A stretch of 64,000 bases of DNA from Jacaranda mimosifolia (Eukaryota; Streptophyta; Magnoliopsida; Lamiales; Bignoniaceae). Shown piece after piece: positions 11,985-23,998 of the stretch. The notes beneath the pieces are model-generated. The model worked only from the letters and a program-made list of their open reading frames with translations, had not been told where the DNA came from and did no database searches. Location of the stretch: NCBI GenBank assembly GCA_018894105.1, contig CM032123.1, forward strand, positions 6,759,001 through 6,823,000, read 5' to 3'. How positions within the stretch are numbered: position 1 is the stretch's first letter; every line of letters starts with the position of its first letter. The translations under genes and the position numbers were made by a program.

Positions 11985-12668
11985 TGAGTGTCAATTTGGG
12001 TTAGAATCCATGAACTCAACCCAACCCACATGGTTTTGGCTTGGGTTTGGCTCAACATTTCACAAATGATTTTGAGCGGGTTGGGTTTTAGATGAATTAT
12101 ATCAAATTTGGATACAATCTATTCAAAAAATTTAATTAATTTAATAAATTTTCTCATTATATTGTAAAATTGTTATAGATAAATTTTTTGGTGTAAACTA
12201 TAAATGTTTATCCTTCCAAGTTGAAGAGGATAAACCCAACTTGGAAGGATAAACATTTTAGATTGGAAGGATGGGTGTTAATTTGGATTAGAACCTATAG
12301 GCTCAACCCAATCCACATGATTTTGGGTTGGGTTGGGTTCAATATTTCACAAATGATTTTGAGCGGGTTTAGATGAGTTGTATCAAATTTGAGTTCAAAA
12401 TGGGTTTATTCAAAAATTTTAATTAATTTAATAAATCATCTTATTATATTGTAAAATTGTATATTAAATAGAGTGTAGAATATATAATTAATATTACTAT
12501 GATTTTTTGAATTAATTTTTTGAAATAAATAAATTAAATCAATTTTTTTGTTTTCGATTGGAACCATTTCAAATCTAACTCAACCCACAACTCAACTTAT
12601 TTTGAACTCAATCTACTCTCAACTCATCTATCTTAACTTATATAGAACCCAACCCACCCATTTGCCAC
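11985..12668. mobile_element. Degenerate hAT-like element with internal duplication
   Basis: Rich in GGGTTGGGTT and AACCCAACCC words. About 250 bp at 11985-12180 is repeated at 12265-12470 (AACCCA, TTTCACAAATGATTTTGAG). The right end AACCCACCCATTTGCCAC resembles a hAT terminus, but no clean 8-bp duplication was found. Copy B has it at 22370-23155. Confidence 0.4.
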
Positions 12669-12756
12669 TACTGATAAACCAATAATGACAAAATTAAAGT
12701 TATTCCTTTTTAATCATTCCTAAAACAACCTACTTTAACAAACAGACAAAAGTAAT

Positions 12757-13160
12757 TACTGCAAGAAAAAATAAAATTAATGACAAAATAATAAGTAATA
12801 ATTAGAAATTTTTATTAATTATATATATATTAAATAATAATTTTTTTTCATCTTAATAATCTTTACAAATTTAATACAATTATAATATTTAAATTGTCAG
12901 CATTAATCATTAGTGACACAAGTAACAATAAAAATATTGTTATAAATTATAGTGATAGTTTTTTATTTTCACTAAATTGTCATTACAGTTGTGCTAGTAA
13001 TCGTAAAAAGTGATAATTTAAAACTTTATGTCTTGTCACTAATAAGCTATATTACGACAAAATAAAAATATGATAAATATAAAATAAAAATTATAGTCAT
13101 TTAATATATGTTAATAGTGATAATTTTTACATTGTTACTAATATTATGTTTTTTCATAGG
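12757..13160. mobile_element. Possible CACTA-type MITE remnant
   Basis: Begins near ACTGCAAGAAAAAATA, close to the CACTACAAGAAAA terminus of plant CACTA elements. It contains repeated TTAGTGACA/TGTCACTAAT words in both directions. The right end is decayed. The copy B counterpart is about 23244-23660. Low confidence. Confidence 0.3.
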
Positions 13161-13429
13161 AAACTCGAAAATGATACGGGAAGAAAAGTTAATCAATCGA
13201 GTTGAAATTTGTGAGCTCATCATTCATTGTTTTCAGGATTAATTAGAATTTTGCGCTTGGTATGTTACATCAGGAAAGAGAGAAGTAATAGCAAGAAAAG
13301 AAGAAACCATTTTGTTAAATTTCAAAGTGGAAAAGTCTCATTTATTGAGTGTAAAATTATCTGTGCAAAGTTTCCGGGCAGGCATAAATGTTCTGTTTTT
13401 CTTTGGACCTAGTCTCTCATATTAAGGAT

Positions 13430-14108
13430 ATCACTTTGTATCCGATCTGTGGCCGCTCCTAATTGATTTAATTGGGTGTGTATAAATCCTGCCTCGAAAT
13501 GCGGTGGGACGGATTTATATATTAATACTTGTAGGGTGGATTGGGTTGTATTTGGATTTATGGTAAATCTGCTCCACCTCGACTCGAAACAATTATCTAT
13601 ATATTATTTATATATTTTTAAAATTTTAAAAAATATATATAATCATCTAATCTTAAACATAATTATTTTAGTCTCATAATTTGGTATCTAGTAGTATTCA
13701 TCATTTTCTTACAATCTAGCATGTAGTCTGTCAATCTTTAATTTTTTTAGGGTTTAGCTAAATGAATTTCGTACTATTATACAACTTTGGCTTCAATTAA
13801 ATTTTTCATGTTGATTTTATTTTAAAAGAATGCATCTTTTAAAAGTAAATTATATGATATTCTAATTGAATTATAGTATTTTGTTAATTATATAATACAT
13901 AATATGTAATAAAATTTATAATTAAATGCGAATAAAATCGAGTAGAGTTTGAGTTCTATATATACATTGCAGGTAGAGTGTGAATATTTACTCCTCTAAT
14001 ATGTGGAACAGATAGAAACGTATTGGAAGATTATAAAACATCTTAGGGGCGGGTTGACTTTAGGAAAAATCCGCCCCAACCCGCCCATTTGGTGGTTGTT
14101 CGAATGCA
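13430..14108. mobile_element. hAT-like element, 5' end deleted (copy A)
   Basis: Counterpart of 23999-25587. It lacks the nested element present there and about 100 bp at its left end, where ATCACTTTGT joins directly to ATCCGATCTG. The right target-duplication copy is CTGCAGAT at 14109-14116. Non-coding. Confidence 0.5.
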
Positions 14109-14914
14109 CTGCAGATTGTTTGAATCTATTCGGTGGTTCTTCAATATCAGTATAGTGATTATTGTTATTATTATTATTATTACATCATAATCATTTGTTT
14201 ATATATATATATTGTTTATATATATATCATGTATTAATTAATGTAACAAAAATGTTACAAAAAATTTTGAATTAAGGATGATTTCGCCACAACTGCGATG
14301 ATACTTGAGAAAATACTTAATGATTTTTTTTTAAAAAGGATTATGGCTAGTACCCAGCATGAAAGTATTTAGTGAGTTGAAAATTACGAACTAAAACAAA
14401 GAAAAAGCACTTGACTTGGTCAAAATTACATTTCAACCATAGCGAATCAATATTTTATGGTGACGTCTGAATTGCACCATGAAACACAATTTTATAAATA
14501 AAAAATCGATCAGTGCTCTCAAATTGAAAGGATAAATATGTTAATTAATATTGACTATTATATAGAAGCCTCTCTTCTAGTATTAAAAAAAAATATTCCT
14601 TTTGAATTACTCGTAAAACAAAAACAAACCGAAAATGACTCGTGTTGAAAAGTTGATCAATCGAGTTGAAATTTGTGAGTCCATCATTCATTGTTTCCAG
14701 TTTCCACGATACATTAGAAAACAGTAGAAACATTAACTAGACATTTGAACTAATCCGCATCTAAATTTGATACTATTTTCAAAAATATTTCTACCCTCAA
14801 ACACCGTTATCATATATAGACAAAATAAGGATTGATCAAGTCAATAGGACAAATTGACCAGCTACTACGACGGGAAATTGACCAGGATTAAAGATGACGA
14901 ATTTAATGGAGCTA
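14109..14914. other. Non-coding unique part of copy A
   Basis: A+T-rich with no gene. It includes the empty site TTACGAAC (14387-14394) for the hAT insertion at 25859-26718. It also holds a second short copy (about 14633-14700) of the ATCAATCGAGTTGAAATTTG sequence seen at 13190. Confidence 0.5.
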
Positions 14915-15840
14915 ATATAAATTGATCCCTTATGATAATTAAAATAGATAATTATTTTTTCTATAATAAAAAAGACACAAAAGCACCATCATATATTTAT
15001 AAAAAATAAGTAAAACACCCCCTGTTATGGAGGAGGCATTGTACACATTTTTAAAAATACTAACAATCCATGCACGCGATTCCCACACGCATAGTTTTTT
15101 TATATAAAATATGTTTTAAAAACTCATGTACTGTAGTCCAATCTTAAATAATAAAATTACAAATTGATTTGAAAATGAAGAATGATGGTAACCAAAGAAT
15201 CCAATAATTTTTTTTTGTAAATTGTACTACTCAAATATTATTGTGTTAAAATAATATCAATCAATTAAAAATGAAAAAATAGATTACTAAATCTACATTC
15301 AAACAAATTCCTAATAATTATTTTTTTCTAATAATCATTTTCCAAATTTAGTCAAATGATGAGCATAAAAAACATTGTTTGTTAATATAAAAAATATTAC
15401 TCGAAATAGTTACTAGAAATATTATTTTTTTCATAAGTATTAGAAATATAGTTGAAAATATGGTGACGTAAAAATAATTTTTGATAATTCTTTTAGTAAT
15501 TTTTTTGTGTGTTTACAGTTAGAACCCGATTGAGTAGTGTTTTCAAATATGGTTGTAAGGCTAAATTTGAAATACCAAAATTTAGTATCAAAACTACCTA
15601 ATATCCATACATTTTCAATTTCACCCTTTACATCTCATTGTCTTTTTAAATTTTAGAAAATAATGAACGACAATTAAGTAAAAATATCAAAAATAACTTT
15701 CATAGTAGACACAAAAGTGCCTTCCTTTTTATAATAGTATAGATGTGGTGGTGTTTTATTTATTTATTTATTTATTTTAATTATGGAGGAGTATTTTACT
15801 TATTTCGATCATTACAAAGGGATCAATTTGTATTAATTTG
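14915..15840. repeat. Region bounded by inverted repeats
   Basis: The left edge (TAATATAAATTGATCCCTTA, then AAGTAAAACACCCC) reappears inverted at the right edge (GGAGTATTTTACTT, then GGGATCAATTTGTATTA). AGACACAAAAG also occurs as a direct repeat inside. It could be a non-autonomous DNA element of about 0.9 kb. No coding, and no target duplication was resolved. The copy B counterpart is about 27237-28140. Confidence 0.4.
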
Positions 15841-17058
15841 AATCTAATGAAATGGATTAAGCTATTGAGTGGTTAATTAATTGCTTCAATAACATCAATT
15901 TTACACTTACATGTGTGAAATTTAAAATTTAAATTTTAATAAATCCTTAATATACATACGGGTATAAATAAAAAAGTGAAATGGACTTGACTATAAAAAT
16001 CTATCCTAGTGATGGCGTAACATTGTTTTGCACACCTTTGGTCTACAGATATTTGTTCAGTATTATTTAACTAAATTAGTGACTTCAAATTTAAATATAA
16101 TCAATGGCTTCAAATTATATCATGCATCTAATAGAGGAAATTGTTATTAAACTAAATAAATGTTTTTGCATCAACAAAAATTGAATCATTTTTTTTTTAA
16201 CTTAAAATTATATTTTTGCCATTTGGACGAGACCTGATCGACTCGACAGATTCGGTGCATAGGTTTTTACCAGTAATTTTGTGATGAGTAGGCAGTGTGC
16301 CATTTCTAGCAAGATTAAGGGCCCAAGTCATGAAACATCAATTATATAATGCCGATCAAAATAAATAGTTATTTTTTGATATACTACAGCAATTTTTTTA
16401 ATATCATTTTTTATTTTAATATTTACATGTAGTTGGTATTGTCAATTTCCACCGCAAGAAAACACATTGTTTATATATATATATATGTATATTTATACAT
16501 ATAAAAATATATTGGTATTTTTCAATGTTAATAAAAATGAATTAATGATCAATACTGACAAATTCAGCAGTCATTATAATTGTCACTATTATACATAATA
16601 CTATTGACAACCATCACATTGTTATTTATGTAGTTAAATTTCATTATATATAATTTTTACCTGCTAGTACAGACCATGTGTTATGCATTTATGGGAAAAA
16701 ATAATATATATTCATTACCAAAAAATTAGATATCATAAATTGTTACAAAATCAATTTCATATATATATATAGTTATAATTTTATAACTATAAATTTTCGT
16801 AATAAATATATATTTTTTAAATTTACAAGCAACAAAAATTATTGGTTATCAATCTATGGTCTTGTATGTCGAAGCAACACAAATTGGTTATGCTTTCTCG
16901 TAGGATTGGTTACATTGTAATGAGAGTTAACTATGAAATCATTTATTTTAAATTTGGCTAGAACAATTTTGTAACTAAAGTTACGAATTTTTAATATTAG
17001 CTATGAATTAATTATAGTTTATGCTTTAGTTTTTTATAAGAATTTTGTTTAAGGAATA
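15841..17058. other. Non-coding part of copy A, holding three empty sites
   Basis: A+T-rich with no gene. It contains the undisturbed sites TTGAGTGGTTAA (near 15866), ATTGTTTTGCACACC (near 16024) and GACTCGACAGATTCGG (near 16236), into which copy B received the Tat retrotransposon, a hAT-like element and a SINE. A CACCGCAAGAAAACA word at about 16451 resembles a CACTA terminus. Confidence 0.5.
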
Positions 17059-17247
17059 CTAGCATGTGCCTAGTGCGATGCACCGAAAAGAATTTTATTA
17101 TTGAAATAATTTATTTTATAATATTATTTATTTTATTTTATGTGATTCAAAATGAATCATAATTATTTTTAGTATTTAAAAAAATTATTACTAATTAAAT
17201 AAAATGATATGAATATTTCAATTTAAAGATATTATACTTGAAGATAA
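17059..17247 (-). mobile_element. Helitron-like 3' end, interrupted (copy A)
   Basis: Reverse complement ends in GGTGCATCGCAC, spacer, GCACATGCTAG then T: a hairpin plus CTAG terminus. It matches about 190 bp of the elements at 4100-4662 and 63021-63560 and stops where an LTR was inserted (17248). Confidence 0.55.
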
Positions 17248-19250
17248 TGTGGCATCCCACTCAGGATGACCCCTAAGTTGAGATGCCACCAATTCAGACT
17301 TAAATCATGCCATACATAATAACCGATAGGCCCATAAAATTTCAACAAAACTCATAGATACCAACATACTTCAAACTTAAAGGAACGCTACCTGAGTACC
17401 ATGTTACATGCCAAGTATTCCAACAGCATTCAACAATCTAAAATTCTAAACCACGACTAAGTACAATCCCAAAGCTACAACTCATGAAACACAATATATG
17501 CATGCCATAAATTTCAAATTCAAACTTGACATATCACAACGTCTCTAATCTAAAGTTTAACCAATAGGTGAACCTATAAGTACACATATTCACCAACACC
17601 GTTACAAAACAATTCCATTGGTCAAATCATAAGCCCTCATTCCACTTTCATGCTTGTCTGGGAAGGAAAATAAAAGAATAATAGAAGGGTAAGTGCCAAG
17701 GACTTAGTGAGGGGTAATTCAATAACAGTTAGAACGGATTTATCGAAAAAGAAATAATTCAACAGAATATTAACTAACAAGACAATTCAATTAGAACATG
17801 AATATGCCAGAACGTAAACACTTGTTAGATTCAACAAAGGGAAACATCTTCTTCCTTATTGTTCCATGAATAGAGTACAATCAGAGCAAAACAAACCCAA
17901 GCATCATATGCAATCCAAATGAACCCAAAACATAACATGCATATCATATTCTCCTTATTCCTCCCTTACAGAACAGAAATCCAGGCATAACAGCTCGGTA
18001 GATAATAGAACATAATAGATGCCCAAGGGTACCGCTCAGCACATCATTGATACCTAAGCATACCGCTCAGCATATCACAGACACCGAAGCGTACCGCTTA
18101 GCATGTCCTAGGTATCCAAGCATCTTGTTGGGATCGGCCCTTGGCCCATACAGAAGTTTTCCTTGTACATGTTAATAACCAATTTTGCCAATGAGGCCAG
18201 ACAACAATGTTCAGAACAATTCAAATAACCCAACAAAGTCAAACAGATGGTATACAAATATGTCGACAAGGCTAACAATCATTATATAGAACGAAACAGA
18301 AAAACTAATCATGAGTGGGTCGACAAGATCAAATATCAACAAAATAATAGAAAGCCGACAAGGTTGTGGATTACACAAAACAAAACAATAATAGATAGGA
18401 CAAAATCAGAGTTTTGGTGCCAGAACGGACATGAGCAAGTATGACAGGTAGACTTAATGAAATTCATACAATTAAGGAAAAACCCACATAGGGCATCTGG
18501 AACATTTAATAGTAGTTCATCAAAGGCTTCAGAAGATTCCAAGAATTCAAATAATCGTGAGATTTGAACAATCAAGACAATCACTTCCCAGAAGCAAAAT
18601 AAGCTTAACTGTTACAGGGTGTACAAGACAAGTATCAAATCGGTAGACCTTCACAAGGGTATACGAAGTAAATACCAGGTAGGTTAGACCCTCACCTCAA
18701 TAGCCACCGATATGCTATCACAATCTATGGATCTGCAGGACCTAGCTCCTCGTAACCTAACCAAAAGAACGAATTTACTGTCAAAACCTCGTTTTGACCC
18801 TATAATCACAATTATACGGATAGTAGTATAAAATTGATTGTTATACAGTTAATACAATATTTAAGGTTCGCTTTTGGACATTATCAATAGGGAACATGTT
18901 AATTACACTGTAAATACAGGAATACGAGGTTCATATTTGTTCTAGTAAATGGATATAATCAGATCCTTAAACTATATAATTAACCTTGCAATGTTATACA
19001 AAGTCGATTATAATAGCCTAACTATCATTAATAATCCAATCTTTATCACTTAGGTCTCAAATCCATAAAATTAGGGTTTTGATAATCTAATTAACCCAAT
19101 TAACCAAGGTTATCATATGATAATGCAAATTCGGGTCCACTAATCTTATATAAATATACATGTATGTATCATGTCCAAGTCTCATTTCAAATCTTTCTAT
19201 TTGTTACAAAAATACATCAATTGGACAAAGAATCCCAAGAACAATATTAA
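17248..19250 (-). mobile_element. Del/Tekay-like LTR, truncated by the duplication
   Basis: Starts TGTGGCATCCCACTCAGG after GATAA and matches the 3' LTR at 41859-43860 over about 2.0 kb, in the same flank. It is cut off at 19250 by the duplication junction, so the final 0.9 kb of the LTR is missing. Short frames in it are not genes. Confidence 0.8.
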
Positions 19251-19431
19251 CATATCACTTTACTGAAAATCGACAAATAGCGTAAACCCGAGCATTGAGG
19301 ATTTCATTAAGGATGTTGCAACTAGTCCGTAATATGTTGAATAATGTTAATAGAATTTTCTTTTTAAAGTTTATTTTTTTACCTTTTAATTTTAGCTTTT
19401 CCACCACTTTTTATTTTATTTTTATTTTTTT

Positions 19432-22106
19432 TGTGACACCCCACCCAGGGCAACCCTAAGTTGAGATATCAAATCAATTCAAGATAAATTCTGGATCTAA
19501 AAAAAAAAGCAATAAGGCCCATAAAATTTCAAGCTCGACTCATCAGAAGCAGCGGTAGTTCAAACTTAACTATTTCAACAAAACAGTTGCATACATGCCA
19601 TGGTTCACCTCCTCAGCACCTAACAAAATATATACAGACCTCAAGGTATCCACACTAACCTTGACATATCACAACATCTCTAAGTAACATTTTAATAAAC
19701 CCCTTTATACATATGAGCATCTATTCTATTACAAGAGGCATTTCTTCATTCCCTATCAGAACTTCACTTCCTTCACTTAATCTTGTCTGAGAAAGAAGGG
19801 AGAACGGGGGTAAGTACAAAGGACTTAGTGAGGGATATCATAATAATAAGTAAAAGAAACATGTTGAGGAAGGAACATCTCAACAATTCATAATTCAATA
19901 TCAATACAAGTGCAAGTACGAATCAAGCAAGAACAAGTACGGTAAACAGGAATCTCTCCTACCTTATTGTTCCAAGAACAGATCATTATGAATGAGATAC
20001 AAGTATGAACAAGTAACCCGTAAAACACATGCATTTCAACATATCAAGGCGACACAGGCTTATCAAGACAAATCTTATTCCAATCAGTCCATCATATTCA
20101 AGCGTGACTGCTTGACACATAAAAGATGCCTAGGAGTATCCCTAGCACATTACTGACTCACGGTAGATGCTTAGAAATGTCTCTAGCACATCACTGACAT
20201 AAAGGAGTCTCCCTAGCATATCACTCACATACGAACAATATCAATCAACCGGATTTGCCAACATGGTAATACCATAACGATTAACAAGTACGATTAAGCC
20301 ATCATGGCAAGATAACAAGATAGAAACGAACAAGTGTGCCGGCAAGGCACTTGATAACAATACAATACGGGAACGAGTACAGAATAATAACAAGTATTGA
20401 ACAGACAAGAACGAACTCATATCAGAGAACAATCAAGTACTAACCCTTACAGGGGTATACAAGTTATTTAACAGATAACAAGCAAGAACGCAATCAAATA
20501 TGGATTTCAATAAACATGAGCAAGTACGGTACAAGCACATTTAACCCTCGTAGGGGTTTTTCCACAAGAACAAATAGATATATTCAAGGTCAAATTGGCA
20601 AACCCTCACCTTTTTAGTCTTAGAAAACTACAATCACCGTCACCACTCTACTGATTCGCGGGTCCTAATTCCACATCACCTAATTCAAAGGAATAGGTAT
20701 ACAATCAAAATCTACATTCAACTCTAATAATCCTTAAATAATTACAATTAAATCATTAATAGTCTAAAATCACTAATTAATCGATTAACTTGATAGGTTT
20801 TTAGGCTTAAACGATACTACTGGCCCAAAATGGCTAATAAAGTTGATTATTTTCAAAATAGTCTCGATTTCATATCAAGTCTAATAACTAAGCATAAATT
20901 AGTTCCTAATTATATATTTAACCTTATATAGGTATCCCAAATCAAAATAAATTGTCCAATTTCTATCACTTGGTTCCAAATCCATAAAATCCACAAGTTA
21001 GGGTTTCAAATTCTTCAATTAACTCAATAAATCCCAAGGTCATAATTTTAATTCGAATCCGAGTTCACTAGCTCATATATATAGCCCATGCATGTCACAT
21101 GCAATACCAAATCATACATCACTTCATCATTCTCTTGCTATATCACAAGATTCGAAAATGTTTAAACGATACAAAAAGTTTAATCCTTAAACCCCATATT
21201 ACCCAAATTTGCTTATTGAGGCCTCGAAATCACGAACCAAGAGTACCGCTGCGATCGTTGTGTCAAGGAGAAGGAACTGTCTGGAAGTCACCAGAGCACC
21301 GCTGTCCGCCACCACCCGAAAATGTTGAAACCACCACCGTTTGCTGCGTCTCGCCCTCTTGAGTCCAAATCACCTATTGTTCTAAAGTTTTGCTGCCGGA
21401 ATAGTCCTCAACTACGGCCCGAAGCTTCAACACCAGCCTTGCGCCGCCACGTCTATAACTTCAGTTCCCGCCGCCGCGTCCGCGTTACACCTCCATGCAA
21501 GGTTACCAATGTGATGCCCAAGCCCAGTTCTTCTGGAAATGTTACCCAGAATGCTCCTACGTCGCTACCTAGTTGTGTATATTCCATTCTCTCCGCGGTC
21601 AAGCTTTCGATTTCCAACTAAGGTGGCTCGCTGGTGCTGGGTGTGTGTATGTGGTGGCAATAGGGTTGCTGGGGATGAGGAGAGATGGATGGTAGAATGG
21701 GGTTGGTTGAGATGGCCACCGGTGAAAGAGAGATGAGAAAGGTGGTGCGGTGAGGGTGAGGAAGAAATGGGAGAATGAAGATGAAAGTGAAGGAGTTGAG
21801 TTATTAAAATTCAATTTTTAACAAATTGCACATTGGCCCCTTTAGGTTTGTAAGTTATTTGATTAGGTCCCACCAAAATAAAGAAAATGGTATAGGCCCT
21901 AGTTGACTAAGAAACTTCCATGCAAACCCCCAACTTTCAAAATGTGATCCAATCAAGTATCTGTAAATTGCAATTTGACCCCAAAATTTCCAACTTCCTT
22001 GTAATTAAGTCCTTTTATCTATTTTTCGAGCCCTAAAATCCAACCAATAAAAATCTTAATTTTCTCAATTTTTATTTCCAAAATACCGAATTTTAGGGGT
22101 GTTATA
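19432..22106 (-). mobile_element. Solo LTR, Del/Tekay-like, in copy B
   Basis: A 2675-bp LTR beginning TGTGACACCCCACCC and ending GGGGTGTTATA (CA decayed to TA), with the 5-bp target duplication TTTTT (19427-19431, 22107-22111). The same place in copy A (about 11697-11722) is an uninterrupted T-rich run followed by GGTTATTAA, the empty site. The GC-richer part (about 21230-21620) opens short frames that recur in sister LTRs and are not supported as proteins. Confidence 0.85.
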
Positions 22107-22198
22107 TTTTTGGTTATTAATTTTTTTTTAATATTCTAAATTCTCAGAGCTACGTAACTTATGAACGTCAATTTAATTTGTTTGATGGAAGTGTTTAT

Positions 22199-22222
22199 CT
22201 CTCTCTCTCTCTCTCTCTCTCT
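22199..22222. repeat. (CT)12 microsatellite
   Basis: Twelve CT units at the place where copy A has (TTTC)n (11802-11830). The flanks GATGGAAGTGTTT and CCCTGACTTGACTAG are the same. Confidence 0.85.
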
Positions 22223-22369
22223 TTTGGCCCTGACTTGACTAGAAAAATTAGATCATTGAATTTTATGATTTGATCGACACAAGTGTATACTCCATTCGCT
22301 AAGACTAAGATAAATATGAATAATAAATATCACCTCAAATTTTATTTCGTTGAATTTGACCTATGTAGA

Positions 22370-23155
22370 AAAATGATGGGTGTCAATTTTGGTTATAATC
22401 CATGGGATCAACCCAACCCACATGATTTTGGATTGGGTTGGGCTCAATATTTCACAAATGGTTTTGAGCAGCTTGAATTTTAGATGAGTTGTATCAAATT
22501 TGGGTTCAAAATGGGTTTTAACTAGGTTCAAAATGGATTTTAACTAGGTTCAAAATGGGTCCATTCAAAAAATTTAATTAATTTAATAAGTCATCTCATA
22601 ACATTACAAAAATTTTATAGATAAATTTTTTGGTGTAAACTGAAACCCAACTTGGAAGGATAAACAGTTTAGATTGAAAGGATGGATGTCAATTTGTATT
22701 AGAACCCATGACTCAACCCAACCCACATGGTTTTAGATTGGGTTGGGCTCAATATTTCACAAATAGTTTTGAGCGGGTTGGGTTTTAAATGGATTGTATC
22801 AAATTTGGATTCAAAATGAATTTTAATTGGGTTCAAAATTGGTTCATTCAAAAATTTTAATTAATTAATAAATCATCTCATTATATTATAAAATTATATA
22901 TTAAATAGAGTGTAGAAGACATAATAATATTACTATGATCTTTTGAATTAATTTTTTAAAATAAGTAAATTAAATTAATTTTTTTATTTTCTATTGGAAC
23001 AATTTCAAACCCAACCCAACCTACAACTCAACCGATTTTGAACCTAACCTACTTTCAACCCATGTATCTTAACCCTTATAGAACCCAACTCATATTAAAC
23101 CAAACCCACATAAATCAAAACCCAACATAATCCAATCCACCTATTTGCCACGACT
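22370..23155. mobile_element. Degenerate hAT-like element (copy B counterpart)
   Basis: Matches 11985-12668, including the internal duplication (about 22380 and 22690). Words GGGTTGGG/CCCAACCC are frequent. Non-coding. Confidence 0.4.
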
Positions 23156-23998
23156 AACGATAAACCAATAATGACAAAATTAAAGTTATTCCTTTTTAAT
23201 CATTCCTAAAACATCCTACTTTAACAAACAAACAAAAGTGATCGCTGCAACAAAAAATAAAATTAGTGACAAAATAATAAGTGATAAATATAAAAATTGT
23301 TACTAATTATATATATATATTAAATAATAATTTTTTTTCATGTTAATAATTTTTACAAATTTAATACAATAATAATATTTAAATTGTCAGCATTAATAAT
23401 TAGTGACACAAGTAACAATAAAAATATTGTTATAAATTATAGTGATAATTTTTTATTTTCACTAAATTGTCATTACAATCGTGTTACTAATCGTAAAAAG
23501 TGACAATTTAAAACATTATGTCTTGTCACTAATAAGTTATATTACGACAAAATAAAAATATAATTAATAATAAAATAGAAATTATTGTCACTTAATATAT
23601 GTCATTAGTGACAATTTTTACACTGTCATTTATTTTTTGATACTAATATTATATTTTTTATAGGGAACTCAAAAATGATACGCGAAGAAAAGTTAATCAA
23701 TCGAGTTGAAATTTGTGAGCGCATCATTCATTGTTTTCAGGACTAATTAGAATTTTGGGCTTGGTATGTTATATCAGGGAAGAGAGAAGTAACAGCAAGA
23801 AAAGAAGAAACCATTTTGTTAAATTTCTGAGTGGAAAAGTCTCATTTATTGAGTGTAAAATGCAAAGTTTCCGGGCAGGCATAAATGTTCTGTTTTTCTT
23901 TGGACCTAGTCTCATTTGACATTAATATATTACACTTTGTCAATTTTTCTTTCTTAAAAAAATTAATTATCTTACTTTTCACCGTAAAAAGTGTAGAT

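Larger units (their letters stand above)
11532..19250. repeat. Tandem duplication, copy A (7.7 kb)
   Basis: Aligns end to end, by eye, with 19251-43860 once six insertions are removed from the latter. It starts at CATATCACTTTACTG (11532) and ends inside an LTR at ...ATTAA (19250). The next base starts the unit again with CATATCACTTTACTG (19251). It contains no gene: a hAT-like residue, a broken Helitron end and a truncated LTR lie in A+T-rich DNA. Confidence 0.85.

Noticed and set aside
21099..21814. Several overlapping frames, Pro/Ser/Arg-rich
   Set aside because: Lie in the GC-rich part of a solo LTR; equivalents at 3210, 43898 and 61824 differ in frame and sequence, so no shared protein.
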